Assembly: GCA_902543185.1 (NCBI GenBank)
Contig: CACBXB010000009.1
Span: 1 to 64,000, forward strand
Direction of reading: 5' to 3'
Length of the DNA stretch: 64,000 bases
Origin: Paracoccaceae bacterium
GTDB taxonomy: Bacteria; Pseudomonadota; Alphaproteobacteria; Rhodobacterales; Rhodobacteraceae
How positions within the stretch are numbered: position 1 is the first letter of the stretch; every line of letters begins with the position of its first letter. The notes beneath the pieces were generated by a model. It was not told the DNA's origin, did not search any database, and was given only the letters and a program-made list of their open reading frames with translations. A program made the translations under genes and the position numbers. Below are positions 46,806-56,298 of this stretch, piece after piece.

Positions 46806-48143
46806 TCAAGATAAACTCTTCAGATTTTTAATAAGACGCAAAAATAGAAATAAACAGGCAAAACCCAAGCCTATCACTAAACCTAACCAAATTCCTTGTG
46901 CGCCAAAATTATAGTGAAAACTTAAAATATAACCACTAGGCAAACCTATTATCCAATAACTTATCACTGCAAGATACATTGGTATTGTTGTATCGTGGAG
47001 GCCACGAAGCAAGTGTATTGCCAGAGCCTGTCCACCATCTACTAATTGAAATAATGCTGCCAGAGCCAAAAGAGAAATACCCAATTCAACTATTAAATTA
47101 GCATTAAATTCTTCAGAATTTAAAAAAGCCGAAATAAGCAATTTTGGAAATCCAAGAAAAATCAAAATAGCTAAAGAGGATAGCCCCAGCGATATAACCA
47201 GCGCAGCCCAGCACTCGTTAATAATTTCATGTTTATCTTTTTTACCCAAAACAGAACTGACTCTAATTGTGGCAGCATCAGATAAGCCCAAATGAAGCAT
47301 GAAAGTTACACTTGCTAGTTGCAAAGCAATTCCATGCGCCGCTAGCTCAAGTTGACCGACCCAACCCATCATTATTGAACTGGCTGAAAACAAACCTGCC
47401 TCGGCCAAGCTAGTTATCCCAATTGCAGAGCCCATTTTTAAAACTAGGCCAATTACGCCACGGTCCGGTCTCCAAAAACGGACAAATAAGTTATGCTGGG
47501 GTAGTTTTATCTTCGCATAAATAAGAAAACTTATAAACATAAATAAGTTGACGAAAACGGTTGCAACACCAGCGCCAACAATACCTAGTTCGGGCAATCC
47601 AAACATTCCAAACACGAGTAAGAAATTGATCAAAAGGTTCAATACAACAGCAATAATAGAGATATAAAGTGTTACTTTTACATATTCCATTCCTGCTAAG
47701 TAACACCTCAAAACAGAAGCGCTTAGAGCAGGAAACATCGCAAAGCCAGAAAAAACAAGATACTGAGAAGCTAAAACTGCGAGATTGAATTCCTGGCCCA
47801 AAAATAAAAGAAGCTGCTCTGCAAAAATAAAAATTGGCAAAACGGCCAAACCGAAAGCAAGGCTTAACCATGAGGCCATTCTGGTAATTCTTCTTATTTT
47901 TGCGGTATCGTCCGCCGTATTTGCGGTTGAAACTAACGCCATCGCAGCAAATGAAAACCCAGCTCCAAAGATAAAAATAATGAAAAAGATTGTGGTACCC
48001 AAAACGAGTGCAGCAAGTGCTTCAGTCGAGTATCGCCCTACAATCAAGGTATCACCGACACCGATAAGAATTTGGGCTATATGTCCTCCAATTAATGGTA
48101 GGGAGAGTAGAAAGAGAGAACGAATGTATCTAAAAAATTCCAT
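46806..48143 (-). CDS. MATE-family multidrug/sodium exporter
   Basis: A 445-residue inner-membrane exporter with 12 transmembrane segments, NorM-like: PLIGGHIAQILIGVGDTLIVGRYSTEALAA at the start and GSAIGITSLAEAGLFSASSIMMGW in the second half. It probably exports cationic compounds in exchange for Na+ or H+. Convergent with the aminotransferase gene (five bases between stops) and divergent from parE, with a 12-bp inverted repeat in the shared 148-bp control region. Confidence 0.9.
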   Translation of the reverse strand: MEFFRYIRSLFLLSLPLIGGHIAQILIGVGDTLIVGRYSTEALAALVLGTTIFFIIFIFGAGFSFAAMALVSTANTADDTAKIRRITRMASWLSLAFGLAVLPIFIFAEQLLLFLGQEFNLAVLASQYLVFSGFAMFPALSASVLRCYLAGMEYVKVTLYISIIAVVLNLLINFLLVFGMFGLPELGIVGAGVATVFVNLFMFISFLIYAKIKLPQHNLFVRFWRPDRGVIGLVLKMGSAIGITSLAEAGLFSASSIMMGWVGQLELAAHGIALQLASVTFMLHLGLSDAATIRVSSVLGKKDKHEIINECWAALVISLGLSSLAILIFLGFPKLLISAFLNSEEFNANLIVELGISLLALAALFQLVDGGQALAIHLLRGLHDTTIPMYLAVISYWIIGLPSGYILSFHYNFGAQGIWLGLVIGLGFACLFLFLRLIKNLKSLS

Positions 48144-48169
48144 TATTGCCGGCTATCTTTAAAAACTAG

Positions 48170-48204
48170 AAAAGTAAATTACAGACGTTAATTAATTTAC
48201 TTTT
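48170..48204. promoter_or_regulatory. 12-bp perfect inverted repeat upstream of the MATE gene
   Basis: AAAAGTAAATTA at 48170–48181 and its exact complement TAATTTACTTTT at 48193–48204, 11 bases apart, lie 27–61 bp upstream of the MATE start and about 90 bp upstream of parE. In a divergent promoter region this is more likely an operator than a terminator, though either is possible. Confidence 0.55.
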
Positions 48205-48291
48205 AAGGTATTAGTGAGTAACAACTTTAATGAAATTGGTCTCTTCCCCTTACGCCTTTGACCTGTCATAGTGATGTAAAAGAGCAGAAAA

Positions 48292-50247
48292 ATGAATGAT
48301 TTACTCTCCGTAGAAAACGAAGTGCAATATGATGCATCTTCGATAGAGGTTTTGGAAGGTTTAGAGCCAGTTCGCAAGAGGCCAGGCATGTATATTGGAG
48401 GAACCGATGAGAGAGCTCTACATCACTTGGTTTCCGAAATATTAGATAATTCTATGGACGAAGCAGTCGCTGGCCAAGCCAATAGAATTGAAGTGGAGTT
48501 ACATTCAGATTATTCGATAAGTGTAAAAGATAATGGAAGAGGTATTCCAACCGACCCACATCCTAAATTTCCAGAAAAATCGGCTCTAGAAGTAATTTTC
48601 TGTACACTTCACGCCGGTGGTAAGTTCAGTGGCAAGGCTTACCAAACATCGGGTGGTTTACATGGTGTAGGAGCCTCGGTTGTAAATGCTTTATCAGACT
48701 ACATGGTCGTAGAAGTAGCTAGAAACAAAGAGCTATTTCGCCAAAGTTTTTCCCAAGGGAAACCAATAAAAACAATTGAAAAGTTGGGCTCAGCACCAAA
48801 TAGGCGTGGAACAATGGTGCAGTTCCATCCAGACGAAGAAATTTTTGGTACCCATCGCTTCAAACCTGCCAGGCTCTTTAAAACAATTAGATCTAAAGCC
48901 TATCTTTTCAGTGGTGTAGAAATTCGATGGAAATCGGCAATTGACGATAACGTTACTCCGCTCGAGGCAAGTTTTCATTTCCCAGGAGGATTGTCTGACT
49001 ATTTGGGAGAAACACTTGAAAATAATTCAACATACTCTGAGTTGCCATTTTCTGGTAGTGTTGATTTTCAAGAAAGATTTCAAACTGCAGGCAAAGTTGA
49101 ATGGGCCATTAATTGGACACCAGTCCGTGATGGCTTTATCCAATCTTACTGCAATACAGTACCCACTCCAGAGGGCGGGACGCATGAAAACGGTTTTTGG
49201 TCTGCGATTTTAAAAGGTATTAGGGCATATGGAGAACTCATAAACAATAGAAAAGCTAAAGACATAATCCGTGAAGATTTAATTGTCGGTGGATGCGCAT
49301 TGATTAGCTGTTTTATTCGCGAACCAGAATTCGTAGGCCAAACCAAGGATAGGCTAGCAACTGTTGAAGCGCAAAAATTAGTAGAAAATTCCGTTCGAGA
49401 TCACTTTGATAATTGGCTTGCAGCAGACACTAAGTCGGCTGGTGCTATTTTAGACTTTTTAATATTAAGAGCGGAAGAGCGCTTGAGGCGCCGTCAAGAA
49501 AAAGAAACTCAAAGAAAAACAGCAACTAAAAAATTACGTTTGCCCGGAAAATTAGTCGATTGCTCAGCTACAAGCCGTGAAGGAACCGAACTTTTTATTG
49601 TTGAAGGAGATAGTGCTGGCGGTTCTGCAAAAATGGCTAGAGACCGCAAAACCCAGGCGCTTTTACCGTTAAGAGGTAAGATATTAAATGTCCTAGGCGC
49701 AGCAAGTTCTAAATTAGGATCTAATCAAGAAATTAGTGATTTAACCCAAGCCTTAGGCGTAGGTTTAGGCGCGAAATTTAATCTTGATGATTTGCGATAT
49801 GATAAGGTCATAATAATGACTGATGCTGACGTGGATGGTGCCCATATCGCATCTTTGCTGATGACTTTCTTTTTTACGCAAATGCGACCTTTAATTGATT
49901 ACGGCCATCTTTATTTAGCCTGTCCCCCACTCTTTAGGCTTTCGCAAGGATCACACCGTGTATATTGTATTGATGAAGTTGAGAGAGATAACTGGCTTAG
50001 TAATGGACTGGGTGGCCGTGGTAAAATCGATGTTAGTAGATTTAAAGGTCTAGGTGAAATGGATGCTAAAGACCTCAAAGAAACTACAATGGATCCATCA
50101 TCTAGAAAATTAATAAGGGTTAGTATTGATGACGAAGAGCCCGGGGAAACCAGTAATCTTGTTGACCAGCTTATGGGAAAACGGCCCGAGCTTCGATTTA
50201 AATATATCCAAGAAAATGCCAAATTTGCTGACGAATTAGACATATAA
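48292..50247 (+). CDS. parE: DNA topoisomerase IV subunit B
   Basis: A 651-residue type IIA topoisomerase ATPase subunit that decatenates chromosomes with ParC. GHKL ATPase: EILDNSMDEAVAG (catalytic Glu and Asn) and GGLHGVGASVVNALSD; transducer; then TOPRIM with VEGDSAGGSAKMARDRKTQ and MTDADVDGAHIASLL. The SSIEVLEGLEPVRKRPGMYIGG start and length fit ParE rather than the longer GyrB. Ends with no overlap to its neighbours. Confidence 0.95.
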   Translation: MNDLLSVENEVQYDASSIEVLEGLEPVRKRPGMYIGGTDERALHHLVSEILDNSMDEAVAGQANRIEVELHSDYSISVKDNGRGIPTDPHPKFPEKSALEVIFCTLHAGGKFSGKAYQTSGGLHGVGASVVNALSDYMVVEVARNKELFRQSFSQGKPIKTIEKLGSAPNRRGTMVQFHPDEEIFGTHRFKPARLFKTIRSKAYLFSGVEIRWKSAIDDNVTPLEASFHFPGGLSDYLGETLENNSTYSELPFSGSVDFQERFQTAGKVEWAINWTPVRDGFIQSYCNTVPTPEGGTHENGFWSAILKGIRAYGELINNRKAKDIIREDLIVGGCALISCFIREPEFVGQTKDRLATVEAQKLVENSVRDHFDNWLAADTKSAGAILDFLILRAEERLRRRQEKETQRKTATKKLRLPGKLVDCSATSREGTELFIVEGDSAGGSAKMARDRKTQALLPLRGKILNVLGAASSKLGSNQEISDLTQALGVGLGAKFNLDDLRYDKVIIMTDADVDGAHIASLLMTFFFTQMRPLIDYGHLYLACPPLFRLSQGSHRVYCIDEVERDNWLSNGLGGRGKIDVSRFKGLGEMDAKDLKETTMDPSSRKLIRVSIDDEEPGETSNLVDQLMGKRPELRFKYIQENAKFADELDI

Positions 50248-50352
50248 TTTTGTATCATTTGATTGACAAAATGAGTTTAAATTCATTGCCCAAAAAAAAG
50301 GTTTTTAAATTGAATAATGGATAAAAAAACAAAAATAACAAGTGGAGGTAAC

Positions 50353-50787
50353 ATGCTATCATTTGCCACAATTATGCTCTTAGCGGGTATTGGAATACCA
50401 ATCATGGCTGCGATGACTTCTTCTTTAGGAAAACATTTGAGCTCGCCCGTAGCAGCATCGGCATTTGCCTTTTTTATGGCTTTTTGCATAGCTTTACTTG
50501 CTCTTACGATTACCGACAAATCGTTCGTTAAACAAATACCCTTTGCACCAAAATATCTTTTCGTTGCAGGTGCCTTTATAGCTTTTTATGTATTATCAAT
50601 TTCTTTTGTCGCGCCCCATTTTGGAATTGGGAATGCAATCTTTTTTGTATTGGTTGGGCAGCTATTTTCTGCAGCAATAATCGACCATTACGGCCTATTT
50701 GGCGCACAAATTAATCATTTATCGCTGATGCGCGTTTCAGGAATTCTTTTTATGGTTTTCGGTATTTGGCTTACTCAAAATGCTTAG
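50353..50787 (+). CDS. DMT-superfamily small transporter (YdcZ/DUF606-like)
   Basis: A 144-residue membrane protein with about five hydrophobic segments: LSFATIMLLAGIGIPIMAAM at the start and GNAIFFVLVGQLFSAAIIDHYGLFG with the YdcZ-type helix and loop. Half-size DMT transporters of this kind act as dimers. A longer frame begins at 50317, but GGAGG four bases before the ATG at 50353 decides the start. It overlaps the convergent dehydrogenase gene by 17 bp at the 3' ends. Substrate unknown. Confidence 0.75.
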   Translation: MLSFATIMLLAGIGIPIMAAMTSSLGKHLSSPVAASAFAFFMAFCIALLALTITDKSFVKQIPFAPKYLFVAGAFIAFYVLSISFVAPHFGIGNAIFFVLVGQLFSAAIIDHYGLFGAQINHLSLMRVSGILFMVFGIWLTQNA

Positions 50788-51763
50788 CTTTACTTAAGCT
50801 GATCACTAAGGCCCAAAGGTCATCGGGAATATCAACTTCATTCTGGGGAACAGTATATTGACCCGGCATCCGAGTGCCCTCTTCGGAAGAAATAAGAGCC
50901 GTCAATTCTTCGAGACGATTATAAAAAGACGCCCCACTTGCAGGATCTATAATTATATAAAACTGGCCTAAATTATGAGGTTTTCCATCTCTAGCTTTTA
51001 AGGGCGCAACATTTTTGGAAATTCGTCCACCAGTCATCCCAGCGACTAGAATTTCTGCCATCAATCCAAAACCCCAACCTTTATAACCACCTGCTGATAC
51101 CAGCGTTCCTTTAAGAGCTTCTTCCGGGTCAGTAGTCGATTTGCCATATTTATCTAAAGCCCAACCCTCTGGAATACTTTTACCCGCTGCTTTTGCCATC
51201 GTAATTTTGCCCAACGCAACAGTCGTAGTCGATTGATCAAATTGCATAGTAACACCACCAGTTCCATCAGGAACTGAGAAAGCAATAGGATTCGTACCAA
51301 TAATTCTAGATTTCCCTCCCGGTGGTGCGACAATGGGCGAAGCATTGGTTAATCCTAAACCTAAAAAACCGGACTCTGCGATCTTCTTTGTAAAATATCC
51401 TAATGAAGTACAGGTATGCGCGCGGCCAACAGACATACTTGCTATTCCGTTTTTTTTAGCAATCTTTAAAACTTCTGGAAGACCTTTTGAAAACGCGGGC
51501 TGTGCAAATCCATCATCTGCATTAACATAAACTGAACCAGGCCTTATCAACTGGACTTCAGGTGAAGCTTGCCCGTCAACTCTTCCTGAAAGCAGTTGTT
51601 CGCAATAACTTTCCAGATAATAAAGGCCACAAATTCTGTTTCCAACACTCTCTGATGCGGCAATAGCATCAGCGACATCTTCAGAAATCCAAGCTAAGGC
51701 ACCATGCTGCATTAAAGCAGCCTTAGAAATATTGCGTATTTCTTTAACGCTTATTTTTGGCAT
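50771..51763 (-). CDS. Malate/L-lactate dehydrogenase family (Ldh2) oxidoreductase
   Basis: A 330-residue NAD(P)-dependent enzyme of the Ldh2/YiaK fold, unrelated to ordinary lactate dehydrogenase. Seen: MQHGALAWISEDVADAI, VGRAHTCTSLGYFTKKIAE, GTNPIAFSVPDG and GGYKGWGFGLMAEILVAGMTGG. Members act on malate, sulfolactate, ureidoglycolate or proline-type imines; the neighbours do not decide. Its start overlaps the end of the phosphatase gene by 20 bp on the same strand, so they are co-transcribed. Confidence 0.87.
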   Translation of the reverse strand: MPKISVKEIRNISKAALMQHGALAWISEDVADAIAASESVGNRICGLYYLESYCEQLLSGRVDGQASPEVQLIRPGSVYVNADDGFAQPAFSKGLPEVLKIAKKNGIASMSVGRAHTCTSLGYFTKKIAESGFLGLGLTNASPIVAPPGGKSRIIGTNPIAFSVPDGTGGVTMQFDQSTTTVALGKITMAKAAGKSIPEGWALDKYGKSTTDPEEALKGTLVSAGGYKGWGFGLMAEILVAGMTGGRISKNVAPLKARDGKPHNLGQFYIIIDPASGASFYNRLEELTALISSEEGTRMPGQYTVPQNEVDIPDDLWALVISLSKAKHFE

Positions 51764-52478
51764 TAGAAAACTCCATTAAATCGATAGCAGTCCTCCCCCA
51801 CTCTATTCGACTTTTAAAGGAACTGTTTAGGATTTCAGCGTTATACTCGTGTTTTATCCAGTCAAGAAAATCGATGTCACCCATCTTCAATCGCTCTAAA
51901 AATACGTCAAATATATAATCTAAAATACCCGTTTTAGTGAAATCAAGATGAAGATATTTGAAACTTAGCTGCTTTTTCGCCTCGAGTACTGGTCGTTTTT
52001 TTTCTACGATTAAGTATATAGCTGACACTAATCCAGCACGATCAGCGCCAGACTTGCAATGGAGAACAAATGGCTTCGGCAAATCATGCATAACATTAAT
52101 AAGATTTACTAACTTTTCAGATGAGGGTGCTGAACTGGAGCTTATTGGACTATAAACTAACTTAAGATCAAGCCTTTTGCAGTAATCTTCTTCAAACAGA
52201 TCATAACTCTGATTGGCGCGCCCCCTTAAACTCAATACGGAGCGGATACCTAATTTCTTATAGGATTTCAAATGAGAAGGACTTGGTTGGTTGGCACGGT
52301 AAGCACAATCAGAAATCTGATGAAAATTGTTCCAAAAAATCCGAAGGAATGCGTGATCCATTAGTTGAAAGTGAACATTTGCCCAAAATCTTCCTGTCCT
52401 TGTTGAAATATCGTTTCCAAAAGAATTTCTTACGTTTCTTTCAAAATTATCCAGCGTTTTTAATATATTTCCAATCAT
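51744..52478 (-). CDS. Dual-specificity/tyrosine phosphatase-like protein
   Basis: A 244-residue soluble protein with the CX5R P-loop: Cys141 and Arg147 in HCKSGADRAGL, preceded by LGIRSVLSLRGRANQS. This is the general-acid/strand layout of bacterial atypical dual-specificity phosphatases. The C-terminal third (FLDWIKHEYNAEILNSSF) does not match a further domain. Could dephosphorylate protein, inositol phosphate or nucleotide; not resolvable here. First gene of a two-gene run with the Ldh2-type dehydrogenase. Confidence 0.82.
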   Translation of the reverse strand: MIGNILKTLDNFERNVRNSFGNDISTRTGRFWANVHFQLMDHAFLRIFWNNFHQISDCAYRANQPSPSHLKSYKKLGIRSVLSLRGRANQSYDLFEEDYCKRLDLKLVYSPISSSSAPSSEKLVNLINVMHDLPKPFVLHCKSGADRAGLVSAIYLIVEKKRPVLEAKKQLSFKYLHLDFTKTGILDYIFDVFLERLKMGDIDFLDWIKHEYNAEILNSSFKSRIEWGRTAIDLMEFSNAKNKR

Positions 52479-52597
52479 AAATTTCCCATCTCAGCCAATT
52501 ACGGATCAAACTAATCGCCCAAAAGGAAAATAGATCGATTGACGTTCGAAACGATTAACGTATCTATATCGAAATAGCAAAAAATAAGAGGGTTTAA

Positions 52598-53794
52598 ATG
52601 ATATTTTCTTCGGGTCAAACTTATTTGGCAATACCAGGGCCATCTGTAATACCTGAGGTAGTTCTTCGTTCTATGCATCGAGCCGCTCCAAATATCTATG
52701 AGGGCGAGTTAATTGAAACTACAGAAAGTTTAATGCCTGATCTAAATTATGTTGCGCGGTCTTCGGGATATGTTGCTATTTATATAGCCAATGGTCACGG
52801 AATTTGGGAAGCTGCACTATCAAATATGGTTTCAGCCGGTGAATATATTTTAGTTTTGGCTACTGGTCGCTTCGCACATGGATGGGCCGAAATGGCAAGA
52901 AAAATGGGGGTAAGAGTTGATATTCTGGATTTTGGTAAAAATAGGGCTTTAGACATCCAAGCTCTAGACGAAAAACTAACCTCTGAGGTCATAACTAAGT
53001 ATAAAGCCATTTTAATGACACACGTTGATACCTCAACTTCTGTAAAAAATGATATCGCAAGTGTCAGAAAAAAATTGGACGAAATCGAGTGCCCTGCCTT
53101 ACTGGCAGTTGACTGTATCGCATCACTTGCATGTGATCGATTTGAAATGGACGACTGGGGCGTCGATATTATGGTTGCCGCCTGTCAGAAAGGTCTTATG
53201 GTTCCTCCAGGTATAGGTTTTGTTTTTTTTAATGATAGAGCCAAAGAACGACAAAAGAGTTTAGCAAACATCAGTTCTTACTGGGATTGGGAACCCAGAG
53301 TTAACCCTAAGCTTTATTACGAATATTTTTGCGGAACGGCCCCAACCCACCATATTTTTGGTCTAAGAACAGCACTAGACATGATCAAACATGAAGAGAT
53401 TGAAAAGATCTGGAAACGTCATGAAACCCTCAGTCGAGCCATTTGGGCTGCAATAGACAGATGGTCTTCAGCGGGAGATATTTCGCTAAATGTAAAAAAT
53501 CCATCTGAGCGCAGTCATGCTGTCACGTCAATCCGTTTAGGAGGAAAAAATGGAACACGCTTGAGACAGTGGCTACAGACAAAATCAGGCCTTACTATAG
53601 GTATAGGCTTGGGAATGTCAGATCCTGAAGATCCGCACGGCGATGGTTACGTTCGTTTTGGCCACATGGGTCACGTTAATACCCAAATGATAATGGCATT
53701 ATTAGGTACCGTAGAAACTGGTTTTAGGGCTATTGGCTACAATCACGGGAATGGGGCCTTGGAAGCGGCAAGTGAAATTTTGAGTTCTATTTAG
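52598..53794 (+). CDS. Serine–glyoxylate aminotransferase
   Basis: A 398-residue class V PLP aminotransferase of the SgaA/Agx type, converting serine and glyoxylate to hydroxypyruvate and glycine. The PLP Lys198 is in VAACQKGLMVPPG; AIPGPSVIPEVVL and THVDTSTSVKNDI are family motifs. With glycerate kinase elsewhere in the window it could feed a serine-to-glycerate route, but no other serine-cycle genes are adjacent. It overlaps the 3' end of the convergent aminotransferase gene by eight bases. Confidence 0.88.
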   Translation: MIFSSGQTYLAIPGPSVIPEVVLRSMHRAAPNIYEGELIETTESLMPDLNYVARSSGYVAIYIANGHGIWEAALSNMVSAGEYILVLATGRFAHGWAEMARKMGVRVDILDFGKNRALDIQALDEKLTSEVITKYKAILMTHVDTSTSVKNDIASVRKKLDEIECPALLAVDCIASLACDRFEMDDWGVDIMVAACQKGLMVPPGIGFVFFNDRAKERQKSLANISSYWDWEPRVNPKLYYEYFCGTAPTHHIFGLRTALDMIKHEEIEKIWKRHETLSRAIWAAIDRWSSAGDISLNVKNPSERSHAVTSIRLGGKNGTRLRQWLQTKSGLTIGIGLGMSDPEDPHGDGYVRFGHMGHVNTQMIMALLGTVETGFRAIGYNHGNGALEAASEILSSI

Positions 53795-54893
53795 ATGCTC
53801 GCTTTAAAGCTATTGGTAAGGCCGTTTCAAACTTATCTAGATCCCTTTTTTTCCCAACACTTATTCTGATACATCTATCCTGAGGAGAAACAAGGGGCAT
53901 CCTTACAAATATACCTAATGAAATTAGTTCCGTTAATACTTTTCCAGCATAATCGCCATCCTTGCCACAATCTATGGCAACGAAATTAGTTGAAGAAGTG
54001 ATGGGTTTTAGATTGTTACTGGCGGCTATTTTGTATATTCTCTGACGTCCATTTTCTACTTTTTGTACCATCTCAAAAAGCCATTGATCATCAGATAAAG
54101 CTTCAAACGCCGCTTTTTGGGCTAATCTACTCATCCCAAAATGATTTCTAATTTTCTCAAATGATTTTATTAGGTTTTCTTCTGCCATTGCATAGCCTAC
54201 ACGCGCACCAGCCATCCCGTATGCTTTAGAAAATGTCCGTAATCTAACCACTCTCTTATCTGTAATTTCTAGACTAGGAAGTGATTCAGCCGGCGCAAAT
54301 TCGGAGTAAGCTTCATCTAAAATAAATAAGCATCCCTCAGGCAAATCTTTAAGCGCTTCGACAATCTTATCCCCAGACAAATGGGTACCCATAGGGTTAT
54401 CAGGATTTGCAAAATAAATTAATTTAGCATCAACCGTTCGTGCTTTTTTAATCAACGAGACAATATCCTCGCAGTCAGCCAGATAAGGTACTTTATGAAG
54501 ATTTCCTCCAAAACCGTTGACGTGATAATTAAATGTAGGATATGCGCCATCTGAGGTAACCACCTCATCTCCTTCAGAAATAATCAGTCGAACTAGGTAG
54601 CCAAGTAGTCCATCTATTCCTTCTCCTACAACAATATTATCAGCAGATATTTTATGCTTCTTAGCCAATGCGCATCGCAATTCAAAGCTAGTTGGATCAC
54701 CATACATCCATTGCTCATTTGAATATTTTTTTAAGGCAGACAACGCTTTTGGAGAAGGCCCAAACATGTTCTCATTTGCACCCAAACGTGCTTCAAATAA
54801 GAGTTTTCTATCCCTTTCTTGGCTTTCAGGCCCAACGAAAGGAACGGTAGATGGGAGATCGCTAACAAGGGACGTATATCTTGGATAAGTCAT
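53787..54893 (-). CDS. Histidinol-phosphate aminotransferase-like PLP enzyme
   Basis: A 368-residue fold-type I aminotransferase resembling HisC: LGANENMFGPSPKALSALK at the start, VVGEGIDGLLGYLVRLI, FANPDNPMGTHL, DEAYSEFA and the PLP Lys in RLRTFSKAYGMAGARVGYA. No his gene is near, so it may act on an aromatic or other amino acid; several such paralogues are usual. An ATG twelve codons upstream exists; neither start has a good ribosome site, and I take the family-like TYPRYTS start at 54893. Confidence 0.83.
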   Translation of the reverse strand: MTYPRYTSLVSDLPSTVPFVGPESQERDRKLLFEARLGANENMFGPSPKALSALKKYSNEQWMYGDPTSFELRCALAKKHKISADNIVVGEGIDGLLGYLVRLIISEGDEVVTSDGAYPTFNYHVNGFGGNLHKVPYLADCEDIVSLIKKARTVDAKLIYFANPDNPMGTHLSGDKIVEALKDLPEGCLFILDEAYSEFAPAESLPSLEITDKRVVRLRTFSKAYGMAGARVGYAMAEENLIKSFEKIRNHFGMSRLAQKAAFEALSDDQWLFEMVQKVENGRQRIYKIAASNNLKPITSSTNFVAIDCGKDGDYAGKVLTELISLGIFVRMPLVSPQDRCIRISVGKKRDLDKFETALPIALKRASK

Positions 54894-55011
54894 GACAATG
54901 AGGTAGATCAAGTATAACATAAATATCAAGTAATAATTAATTTATAGCCATTTCATCTAAAAACTTTTAACAGATTAAGGATGATTTGAGAGGAATATTG
55001 GAGCAATTTTT

Positions 55012-56298
55012 TTGTCAAAGAAAATGTATATATTTTCTAATTTTGAGTTTTTGATTGCTTGGCGTTATCTACGGTCAAAGCGAGCTGAAGGTGGCATCAG
55101 TACGATGACTTGGATCAGCCTTATTGGAATTTCTCTGTCAGTATTCGCTTTAATAGCAACACTCTCTGTTAGATCCGGGTTTCGAGCTGAACTCGTTGAC
55201 ACCATTCTTGGTGCTAACGCTCATGTCACCGTTTATAAGCAGCCTACTAAAGATAATAAAGGTAACGTTTACAGAAGTTTTAAAGATTATGAGAGTGTAA
55301 ACTCTATCATCTCGTCTCTCAATGGTGTTAATAGGGCTGCTCCGCTGATAAGGGGTCAAGTAATGGCCAGCGCAAATGCTACTACAACTGGTGTAGACGT
55401 TTTTGGAATTTCACCAGAAAACATTCTTTCTATCAGGAAAGTCTCTGACCCCAAAACATCAAGTGGTGACATCAAAAATTTCAGCAAAGGATTGGCTATA
55501 GGATCTGGAGTGGCCCAAGCCCTAAATGTTTCGGTCGGGGATAATATTAAGTTAATTTCACCTACTGGAGTAAAAACAGCCTTTGGAACCAGCCCAAGAG
55601 TAAAAACGTATGAGGTCCAATATATTTTTACTGCTGGACGTTATGATATGGATAAAATCAGAATATACATGCCATTTAGAAACGCCCAAGAATATTTTGA
55701 CAGGTATAATCTTGCGGATGAGATTGAAGTTCTTGTGGAGCAACCGGATCAAATCGACCAAATTGTAGAGGAATTATCTGGTGCTTTAGATGGAAAATTT
55801 CTTTTTTGGACTTGGAAAGACGCATCAGGAAATTATCTTCGCGCTCTAGAAATTGAAGACAATGTGATGTTCGTAATTATGTCAATTTTAGTCATAATTG
55901 CAACGATGAATATAATTTCTGGACTTGTAATGCTCGTAAAAAACAAAAGTCGAGATATTGCTATTTTGCGGACAATCGGTCTTTCGGAGACATCGGTTTT
56001 AAAAATTTTTTTTCTATGTGGCGCAATGACTGGAATTCTAGGTACGTTTTTTGGTACTCTTATGGGTTGCGCATTTGCTGTATATGTTGATCCAATATTT
56101 TCGTTCATAAATATCGTATCTGGTGGCGACGTTTGGGACCCTACAATTCGTGGTATCTATTCCATTCCAGCGCAATTGCGCTGGGAAGATGTACTTACTG
56201 CTGTTTTATTATCGCTTGGTTTGACTTTTTCAATAACCTACTTTCCAGCACGTCGCGCTGCACGATTGGACCCAATTGAGGCGCTACGATATGAGTGA
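55012..56298 (+). CDS. lolC: Lipoprotein-releasing ABC transporter permease LolC/LolE
   Basis: A 428-residue inner-membrane protein that extracts lipoproteins for LolA. One N-terminal helix (TWISLIGISLSVFALIATLSV), a large periplasmic MacB-like domain, then three helices (about 285–310, 330–360, 385–405) with the coupling helix LRTIGLSETSVLKIFF. The FEFLIAWRYLRSKRAEGGIST start is typical of alphaproteobacterial LolC. The TTG at 55012 has GGAG ten bases upstream; an ATG four codons later is the alternative. Overlaps lolD by eight bases. Confidence 0.92.
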   Translation: MSKKMYIFSNFEFLIAWRYLRSKRAEGGISTMTWISLIGISLSVFALIATLSVRSGFRAELVDTILGANAHVTVYKQPTKDNKGNVYRSFKDYESVNSIISSLNGVNRAAPLIRGQVMASANATTTGVDVFGISPENILSIRKVSDPKTSSGDIKNFSKGLAIGSGVAQALNVSVGDNIKLISPTGVKTAFGTSPRVKTYEVQYIFTAGRYDMDKIRIYMPFRNAQEYFDRYNLADEIEVLVEQPDQIDQIVEELSGALDGKFLFWTWKDASGNYLRALEIEDNVMFVIMSILVIIATMNIISGLVMLVKNKSRDIAILRTIGLSETSVLKIFFLCGAMTGILGTFFGTLMGCAFAVYVDPIFSFINIVSGGDVWDPTIRGIYSIPAQLRWEDVLTAVLLSLGLTFSITYFPARRAARLDPIEALRYE

